A stretch of 5,886 bases of DNA, taken from positions 1 to 5,886 of the forward strand of contig DATKMG010000493.1 in NCBI GenBank assembly GCA_035541995.1. The letters run 5' to 3'. The notes under the pieces were generated by a model that saw only the letters and a list, made by a program, of their open reading frames with translations, ran no database searches and was not told where the DNA came from. How positions within the stretch are numbered: position 1 is the first letter of the stretch; each line of letters opens with the position of its first letter. Below, one piece after another: positions 1 through 4,510 of the stretch. Both the position numbers and the translations under genes were made by a program. Source of the DNA: DATKMG01 sp035541995 (lineage in GTDB: Bacteria > Acidobacteriota > Terriglobia > Versatilivoradales > Versatilivoraceae).

Positions 1-70
1 ATGGATCGTAAGGATTTGGAGTGACCGTCAAGCGGAGCGACATGGCAAATCATAGGTGGAGAGGTTGAAG

Positions 71-193
71 ATGTGTAAGGCCGGAATCACCGATTTTGCG
101 AAAGGTTACACCCGAATTCTACGCAAGCTACCCGTTTGCCGGATATTAGGCGCTTCGCATTTTGGTTCGGACTCGAGGTTTGTTACGCAGTGA
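71..193 (+). CDS. Possible 40-residue leader ORF or gene relic upstream of the dehydrogenase
   Basis: An ATG at 71 follows a purine-rich GGAGAGG at 58-64 with 6 bases between, and opens a frame of 40 codons ending at TGA 191-193. That stop lies 14 bases before the dehydrogenase ATG and just ahead of its ribosome binding site, an arrangement that would allow translational coupling. The peptide begins MCKAGITDFAKGY and is rich in Arg and Lys. I recognise no domain, signal peptide or membrane segment. The +1 frame across the same bases ends with PEFYASYPFAGY before a TAG at 148-150, so the stretch could also be a frameshifted tail of a lost gene. Nothing else in positions 1-207 is recognisable. 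Low confidence that it is expressed. Confidence 0.2.
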   Translation: MCKAGITDFAKGYTRILRKLPVCRILGASHFGSDSRFVTQ

Positions 194-194
194 C

Positions 195-200
195 AGGAGA
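195..200 (+). promoter_or_regulatory. Ribosome binding site that fixes the dehydrogenase start
   Basis: AGGAGA lies 7 bases before the ATG at 208. The open frame extends upstream to a TTG at 136, but that codon has no Shine-Dalgarno sequence. The extra 24 residues also do not resemble the N-terminus of the dehydrogenase family, so 208 is the preferred start. Confidence 0.8.
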
Positions 201-207
201 AAACGGC

Positions 208-1308
208 ATGTCAACGAGCAGGTCTATGGTAGTTACGAAACCGGGTAGGATGGAGATGCGGGAGTTCCAACTGCCTTCAACAGGTCCTGACGATGGTCTC
301 CTGAAGGTTGAACTTGTGGGGGTATGTGGTTCTGATCCCGGAATATTTCGCGGGAAAGTCTCACGGGGACCGCGGCCTTATCCCCTGATCCTCGGACATG
401 AAATCGTGGGTCGCATCCACCAAATGGGACCAGAAGCTCAGAAGCGGTACGGGGTCCGAGAAGGCGATCGGGTCATCATAGAGTACGCATTTGGATGCGG
501 CACCTGTCGGGCCTGTACGGCCGGGAAATACACACTCTGTGAAAAAATGTACTGCTACGGTTCGATGATTTCGTGTCAGGATCCGCCTCATCTATTTGGA
601 GCGTATTCCGAATACCTGTACATTCACCCTAGAGCGATGGTCCATAAAATCGGGGATGATGTAACACCCGAACTTGGTGTTCTCGTTGGAGCGGTGCTGG
701 GAAATGCCGTCAGATGGATAAGCCGGATCGGCAACGCTTCCGCCGGTAGAAGCGTGGCAATCGTGGGCCCTGGGCCTATGGGATTGGCAGCTGTAGTGGT
801 TGCCAAAGAGTGCGGAGCTGAACCCATCATGGTCATGGGCTTGGAAAGGGACAAGCCCAGGCTGGACATGGCACAGCGCTTTGGAGCAGACGTCGTTGTG
901 AATGTGGATCGAGCCGACGCTGAAGAGGCTGTGAGTCGAGCCACCGGCGGAACTATGGCGGACCTGGTAATGGATGTGTCGGGACATCCATCTGGGGCGG
1001 CTTTGGGGCTCTCACTCGCGGGCGTCGGAGCCACAGTGGTCTTACCGGGATTGTATGGCGCGTCCACAGCTGTTCCTCTGCTCCTGGATCGGGTCGTAGT
1101 CAAGGAGCTTAAATTACTTGGGGCGTTCTCTCAGGATTTTGAATCCGTTGAAGCGGCTATAAAAGTGATTCGCCGCCATAAGTATCCTTTGGAAGATATG
1201 ATAACTCACCGTTTTGCGCTTAGTGACGCAGAGAAGGCGGTGAGGTTGGTTGGAGGCGAGTACGAAGGGGAGGTACCGCTCAAAGTCGTCATCAATCCCT
1301 GGAAGTGA
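208..1308 (+). CDS. Zinc-dependent medium-chain alcohol dehydrogenase (threonine/sorbitol dehydrogenase-like)
   Basis: A 366-residue cytosolic oxidoreductase of the zinc-containing medium-chain dehydrogenase/reductase superfamily, normal in length. Members oxidise a secondary or primary alcohol with NAD(P)+. Seen in the sequence: the N-terminal GroES-like domain has catalytic-zinc residues Cys40 (VCGSD) and His64-Glu65 (GHE). A structural-zinc lobe has Cys97, Cys100, Cys103 and Cys111. The Rossmann domain begins with VGPGPMG at about 186-192. The end of the second Rossmann strand reads MGLERDK, so NAD versus NADP preference is not clear. The C-terminal part resumes the catalytic fold and ends in a typical VPLKVVINP strand. 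Start chosen at the ATG with AGGAGA in front. It converges on the BKACE gene, so it is not in that gene's transcript, yet may feed it by oxidising a 3-hydroxy acid (inference). The substrate cannot be named from sequence. The family call is secure. Confidence 0.93.
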   Translation: MSTSRSMVVTKPGRMEMREFQLPSTGPDDGLLKVELVGVCGSDPGIFRGKVSRGPRPYPLILGHEIVGRIHQMGPEAQKRYGVREGDRVIIEYAFGCGTCRACTAGKYTLCEKMYCYGSMISCQDPPHLFGAYSEYLYIHPRAMVHKIGDDVTPELGVLVGAVLGNAVRWISRIGNASAGRSVAIVGPGPMGLAAVVVAKECGAEPIMVMGLERDKPRLDMAQRFGADVVVNVDRADAEEAVSRATGGTMADLVMDVSGHPSGAALGLSLAGVGATVVLPGLYGASTAVPLLLDRVVVKELKLLGAFSQDFESVEAAIKVIRRHKYPLEDMITHRFALSDAEKAVRLVGGEYEGEVPLKVVINPWK

Positions 1309-1390
1309 CCGCGGTATAGACTATTTCAAGCGGGCAGGCCGCGCTCCGACACTCACAGGAAATTGCCCTCACACCGCAATGATTCTATAT

Positions 1391-1433
1391 CCAGGTTCTC
1401 CGCTGTTACTTTGCTTTACTGTAAAGCGCCTGG
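1391..1433. terminator. Imperfect hairpin between convergent genes, possible bidirectional terminator
   Basis: The 173 bases between the two convergent stop codons hold CCAGG at 1391-1395 pairing with CCTGG at 1429-1433. Inside that, CGCT (1401-1404) pairs with AGCG (1425-1428) and TTAC (1406-1409) with GTAA (1421-1424). The result is a 13-bp stem with a 5-base and a 1-base bulge and an 11-base loop. An alternative compact palindrome, GCTTTAC-T-GTAAAGC, covers 1413-1427. There is no clear T-run on either side, so intrinsic termination is only a possibility. The position between tail-to-tail genes is the main support. Confidence 0.25.
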
Positions 1434-1481
1434 TCGCCACCGCATAGAAATCGCACAGCCGCCCATCGCCACTTCCAAAAG

Positions 1482-2339
1482 CTAGCGACCTAAGCCAAGT
1501 ATCTGTGCCGCCTCGGAGGGAGTGGCCACTTCTCTCTCCATAAGTTCTGCTATTCGGACGGTCTTTTGGACCAGCTGCGAGTTGCTGGTCGCCAAAGTGC
1601 CTTTGGAAACGTAGATGTTGTCCTCGAATCCAGTCCGGGCGTGCCCGCCCATGATAATTGATGTGGTCACCATCGGGAACTGAGCAGCTCCAATCCCTAG
1701 GGCGCACCAAACGGCATCATCCGGCAGACAAGAATGCATGTGAACCAAATTCTGCACTGTGGCCTCGATCCCCCACGGCGTCCCCATACAAAGCTGAAAC
1801 AACGGTCGCTCTCCGATCAGCCCTTGGCGAATAAGGTGGTCGGCGATCCTGAAGTGACCCAGGTCAAATACCTCCAGTTCCATCTTGACCCCCGCCTGAG
1901 CGATCATCCTAGCCATTGCTTCGACGTGGGACACGAGGTTAACAAAAACCCTAGGTCCGAAGTTCATGCTCCCGACATCCAATGAACACAACTCCGGCGC
2001 GAGTCTGATGACGTGGTCGACCCTCTCCTCAGGAGTTTTGAGACCCGAGGTGTCCCAGCCATTCTCGTACACCAATCGCGCACCTGTTCCCGTGGTGAGG
2101 TTGATGAGGATATCCGAGTTGTCACGGATCCGGTTAACCACTTCCCGGTACAATTCGAAATCCATCGAAACCTGCCCTGTCTCAGGATCACGGACGTGAA
2201 TGTGGCAAACGGCGGCTCCTGCCTTAGCACTTTCGATTGCGCTTTCAGCAATTTCCTTCGGAGTGATGGGAACGAGCGGGTTCTGCGAGCGGTCTGTTGC
2301 ATTCCCTATGATCGCTACCGTAATGATCAACTTTTCCAT
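1482..2339 (-). CDS. Beta-keto acid cleavage enzyme (BKACE, DUF849; 3-keto-5-aminohexanoate cleavage enzyme family)
   Basis: A 285-residue, full-length TIM-barrel enzyme of the BKACE family (PF05853). Characterised members use zinc to condense a beta-keto acid with acetyl-CoA, releasing acetoacetate and a shortened acyl-CoA. Seen in the sequence: start MEKLIITVAIIGN, zinc residues His46 and His48 in CHIHVRD, the third metal ligand Glu239 in GGHARTGFED with Arg235 and Asp240 beside it, the acidic strand MELEVFD at 153-159, and LTTGTG at 81-86. The ATG is preceded by AAGGAG with 6 bases between (2346-2351 on the plus numbering). Position 14 is Ala, where I recall the lysine-fermentation enzyme Kce having a glutamate that holds the substrate amino group. 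An unaminated beta-keto acid is therefore likelier (inference). The gene is divergent from the hydrolase and convergent with the dehydrogenase. The family is certain; the substrate is unknown. Confidence 0.95.
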   Translation of the reverse strand: MEKLIITVAIIGNATDRSQNPLVPITPKEIAESAIESAKAGAAVCHIHVRDPETGQVSMDFELYREVVNRIRDNSDILINLTTGTGARLVYENGWDTSGLKTPEERVDHVIRLAPELCSLDVGSMNFGPRVFVNLVSHVEAMARMIAQAGVKMELEVFDLGHFRIADHLIRQGLIGERPLFQLCMGTPWGIEATVQNLVHMHSCLPDDAVWCALGIGAAQFPMVTTSIIMGGHARTGFEDNIYVSKGTLATSNSQLVQKTVRIAELMEREVATPSEAAQILGLGR

Positions 2340-2376
2340 TTCAGGCTCCTTGTGACACCCTCACGAAAATCACGCC

Positions 2377-2404
2377 ACAGCGCCTCGGACTCCGTTTTCG
2401 CTGT
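2377..2404. repeat. Spaced inverted repeat in the divergent control region, candidate operator
   Basis: ACAGCG at 2377-2382 is mirrored by CGCTGT at 2399-2404, with a 16-base spacer. It is followed directly by the palindrome AGCGCT at 2405-2410. It lies in the 162-bp region between the divergent BKACE and hydrolase starts, 38 bases ahead of the BKACE ATG and upstream of the hydrolase promoter elements. This is a usual place for an operator serving both genes. The arms are short, and no regulator gene is in the window, so the role is inferred from position. Confidence 0.3.
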
Positions 2405-2430
2405 AGCGCTTGAGGACGTTGAACTCATCA

Positions 2431-2460
2431 TTTACGATCCAAAGCATTCAATAATATAAT
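2431..2460 (+). promoter_or_regulatory. Sigma70-type promoter for the metallo-hydrolase gene
   Basis: A perfect TATAAT at 2455-2460 sits in an AT-rich patch, with TTTACG at 2431-2436 as a -35 element (4 of 6 consensus bases) and an 18-base spacer. Transcription would begin near 2467, giving a leader of about 35 bases before the ATG at 2502. No comparably good promoter was found by eye on the opposite strand for the BKACE gene. Confidence 0.55.
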
Positions 2461-2488
2461 AAAAGAATGTCCTACGCACCTGATCGAT

Positions 2489-2501
2489 AGGAGTCAAGGA
2501 G
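2489..2501 (+). promoter_or_regulatory. Tandem Shine-Dalgarno sequences before the hydrolase start
   Basis: AGGAG at 2489-2493 is 8 bases from the ATG at 2502 and is the likely working site. A second, stronger AAGGAG at 2496-2501 directly abuts the ATG, too close to serve that codon. The next in-frame candidate start, GTG in YAVKY, is 11 codons into the protein and lies too far downstream to use it either. Confidence 0.5.
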
Positions 2502-3287
2502 ATGACTGTCCCTACTTATGAGATTTATGCTGTGAAATATGCTGGACCCGTAAGTGGAAAACTTGCTTTCGTGCTATGGATGGAAGGCTGGGACACAAAC
2601 GCTGACCGAAACTATTACATGTGGGCCATTAAGGGTAACGACGAGATCCTTGTTGTAGATACGGGATGTGGTGTGAGGTTGGCCACCGAACGACAACTGG
2701 AAGATTTCGTGAATCCGATTGATCTTCTCGCAAAGATTGGAGCAAACAAAACTAATGTTAAGAAGATTATCCTGACTCACCTCCATTGGGATCATGCCGG
2801 AGGCTTCGAGATGTTCTTGCAAGCTTTTCCTCAAGCGGTTCTCTACGTGCAGAAGAAAGAATTTGATTTCTGGACCAAAAATCCAATAGCCGAGAGAGCA
2901 CCTTTTGCAAAAGTATCCGACGAAAGCACGATTAAGGCCCTTGCGCAACTCGAGGGAACCCGGAGTTTGCAGATAGTTTCAGGAGATGCTGAGATCATGC
3001 CGGGTATTCAGGTAATCCTTGCTCCGGGCCATACCATTGGGCTCCAAGCGGTAGCAGTGAACACCTTAAAAGGAACAGCAATTGTAGCTTCAGACTGCTC
3101 TCACGTGCATGAGAACGTTGTTCAAGATATTCCCAGCTGCCTTATCACGGATTTAATTGCTTGGATGGAATCATTCGACAAGTTGCGTGCCAAGGCCTCG
3201 TCTATTGATCTGATCTTCCCCGGACACGATGTAAAGATGCTGACCGACTTTCCTGAGGAAGCTGAAGGAGTCACACGGCTGGTATGA
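2502..3287 (+). CDS. Metallo-beta-lactamase-fold hydrolase, N-acyl homoserine lactonase-like family
   Basis: A 261-residue soluble enzyme of the metallo-beta-lactamase superfamily, close in length to AHL lactonases (about 250-280). No signal peptide is seen. The dinuclear metal set is complete: His93, His95, Asp97 and His98 in THLHWDHAGG, His176 in APGHT, Asp198 in ASDCS and His242 in FPGHD. VVDTG at 51-55 marks the usual preceding strand. Family members hydrolyse lactones or other esters. The tyrosine three residues after the bridging Asp (Tyr194 in AiiA, as I recall it) is His201 here, although the following Glu-Asn pair is kept. AHL is therefore not assured as substrate. The gene is divergent from BKACE across a shared control region, which hints at a joint pathway in which this enzyme opens a lactone or ester (inference). 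The fold is secure; the substrate is not. Confidence 0.93.
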   Translation: MTVPTYEIYAVKYAGPVSGKLAFVLWMEGWDTNADRNYYMWAIKGNDEILVVDTGCGVRLATERQLEDFVNPIDLLAKIGANKTNVKKIILTHLHWDHAGGFEMFLQAFPQAVLYVQKKEFDFWTKNPIAERAPFAKVSDESTIKALAQLEGTRSLQIVSGDAEIMPGIQVILAPGHTIGLQAVAVNTLKGTAIVASDCSHVHENVVQDIPSCLITDLIAWMESFDKLRAKASSIDLIFPGHDVKMLTDFPEEAEGVTRLV

Positions 3288-3332
3288 GGTTGTCCTTTAA
3301 GCCGTGTTTGGGCAGGGCCAACAAAATTTTGA

Positions 3333-3362
3333 TTGACGGAGCAATGTACGGTTACGTATGGT
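3333..3362 (+). promoter_or_regulatory. Candidate promoter for the ACT-domain gene
   Basis: TTGACG at 3333-3338 (5 of 6 bases of the -35 consensus) is followed 18 bases later by TATGGT at 3357-3362 (4 of 6 of the -10 consensus). It lies in the 254-bp gap after the hydrolase stop. It would give a leader of roughly 170 bases before the ACT gene, so that gene need not depend on read-through. I see no riboswitch or terminator in the rest of the gap. The call rests on consensus match alone. Confidence 0.35.
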
Positions 3363-3541
3363 CAAAACGTGAAAAGTCAAGCTATGACGACAACATGGCG
3401 ACGATTTTGCCGTCCTCCTGCCTCTTGAGGGACCATTCGGGATCTCTTTCGGTGTCGGGGAACGGTGGGGCGACCGGATTCTGAGTCAAACGCCACAGGA
3501 GTGTCAAGACCGCCGCATAATTCTGGACTGAAGGAGAATCT

Positions 3542-3955
3542 ATGGCATTCGATATCAAAAGAGTTGAATACTACAACGTAACAGTTGAGGATCATGCCGG
3601 GGAAGGATCTAAACTGCTTTCTCTGTTTGCCGGTGTTGGGGTTAACTTGCTTGCTTTCAAAGCAGTTCCTCATGAACCCATGCGTACCCGGTTCACTCTT
3701 TTTCCAAACGACGGTTTAAAGATGACCGATGGAGCGAAAAAGGCAGGACTGGAATTAGATGGTCCTCACTCTGCTCTGCTAATTCAGGGTGATGATGAGT
3801 CAGGGGCCTTGGCTGATATCTATGAGAAGCTTTCTCAGGCAGATATTAATGTTAACGAATCCAGTGGAATAGCCGATATAAAGGGAAGTTATGGCGTCAT
3901 TCTCTACTTTAAGCAGGAAGACTGTGAAAAAGCTGTGGCGGCTTTGAAGAGGTAA
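3542..3955 (+). CDS. Stand-alone protein with two ACT-like domains
   Basis: A 137-residue soluble protein with two similar alpha/beta halves. The first half runs from about 9 to 55 (EYYNVTVEDHAGEGSKLLS, then a loop and VNLLAFKAVP). The second runs from about 76 to 135 (HSALLIQGDDESGALADI, then KLSQADINVNESSGI and YGVILYFK). The pattern of a strand, a D-x-x-G-type turn leading into a helix over a paired strand, and a glycine-rich return strand is that of ACT domains, which bind amino acids or other small ligands. No catalytic or DNA-binding domain is attached, so a ligand-sensing or partner-regulating role is inferred. The start is secure: AAGGAG at 3531-3536 with 5 bases to the ATG. It shares strand with the hydrolase but is 254 bp away and may be separately transcribed. 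The ligand is unknown. Confidence 0.82.
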   Translation: MAFDIKRVEYYNVTVEDHAGEGSKLLSLFAGVGVNLLAFKAVPHEPMRTRFTLFPNDGLKMTDGAKKAGLELDGPHSALLIQGDDESGALADIYEKLSQADINVNESSGIADIKGSYGVILYFKQEDCEKAVAALKR

Positions 3956-3966
3956 GTTCATCCTAA

Positions 3967-4413
3967 TGCCAAAAACCACGTGCACTTGACTGGGCTCTGG
4001 GGGTTCGGTTGGATTATGCCGTAGCCTCCAACCTAAACGTGTGGCGCACTTATCTCTGGGCTGAGCGCTTGGAGAGAGACGGTTATCTTGCGGGTAACTT
4101 TGGCCGCTCTGGAACGCTGGACGCTGTACCCGGGGCAACGGCTGCAGGCGCGGCGTTCAGAGGTGCAAACGGTCGTGGCAGTATAACGTTATCTGATCCC
4201 TTTGCAAGCAGCCGGTTTCTTGGCTGGGAAGCCAACGCCGGAGTGGATTGGAAACTTCTAGAGGGCATGACGTTGCTTTTCAAGTATGCGTGCTGGCAGC
4301 CTGGCGACTGGTTTGACTGGGCCTACCAGGCGGCGCTTCCGGGGGGTGTCACCGGCCCATTGGGCAAGAGCCCCATACAGAGCATTCAGGGATCATTCAT
4401 AATGGATTTCTGA
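3967..4413 (+). pseudogene. 3' remnant of an outer-membrane beta-barrel protein gene
   Basis: An open frame begins right after a TAA at 3964-3966 and runs to TGA at 4411-4413, giving about 148 residues. It has no ATG in its first part. The first conventional start is a TTG at 4009 with no good ribosome binding site, and protein-like sequence (LDWALGVRLDYAVAS) already runs upstream of it. The product has features of a C-terminal piece of a Gram-negative barrel: alternating aromatic strands (NLNVWRTYLWAERLERDG, VDWKLLEGMTLLFKYACW), long Gly/Ala/Ser loops, and a final strand ending in Phe (GSFIMDF), the usual signal for outer-membrane insertion. Without a signal peptide or the preceding strands it could not make a full barrel. 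It starts 11 bases after the ACT stop, which suggests a deletion joined the two. The specific barrel family is not identified. Confidence 0.62.
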
Positions 4414-4510
4414 ACAGCCCCTTTCATTGGGTCACCACCGACAAACAGGGCCCAAAGCCACCAGGGCAACCGCATAACACATAAGATTGATCTTTTCTTA
4501 CCACTTGGCT

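Noticed and set aside
1..24. ATG at position 1 opening a short frame that stops at TGA 22-24
   Set aside because: Seven codons only, at the window edge; it may be the tail of an upstream gene, but nothing visible supports that.
136..207. Extension of the dehydrogenase to a TTG at 136
   Set aside because: No ribosome binding site, and the 24 extra residues do not match the family. The ATG at 208 has AGGAGA at the proper distance.
624..1103. Antisense frame of 159 codons inside the dehydrogenase gene
   Set aside because: Low-complexity Ser/Thr/Pro/Ala shadow of a real coding strand, with no independent start signal.
2502..3287. Reading the hydrolase as a quorum-quenching system
   Set aside because: The family name alone suggests it. 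The active-site Tyr is replaced, no LuxI/LuxR-type gene is present, and the neighbours are catabolic.
3412..3433. GTCCTC / GAG-G-GAC hairpin in the gap before the ACT gene
   Set aside because: A six-pair stem with a bulge and no T-run; expected by chance in a gap of this size, and no riboswitch pattern surrounds it.
3284..3484. 66-codon frame whose ATG overlaps the hydrolase stop (ATGA)
   Set aside because: The overlap looks like translational coupling, but the nearest AAGGAG is 13 bases away, and the peptide shows no domain or coherent composition. More likely a chance frame in the intergenic gap.
4483..4498. AAGAT/ATCTT hairpin with following T-rich bases as a terminator
   Set aside because: Only a 4-bp AT-rich stem once a loop is allowed, too weak to support a terminator call.
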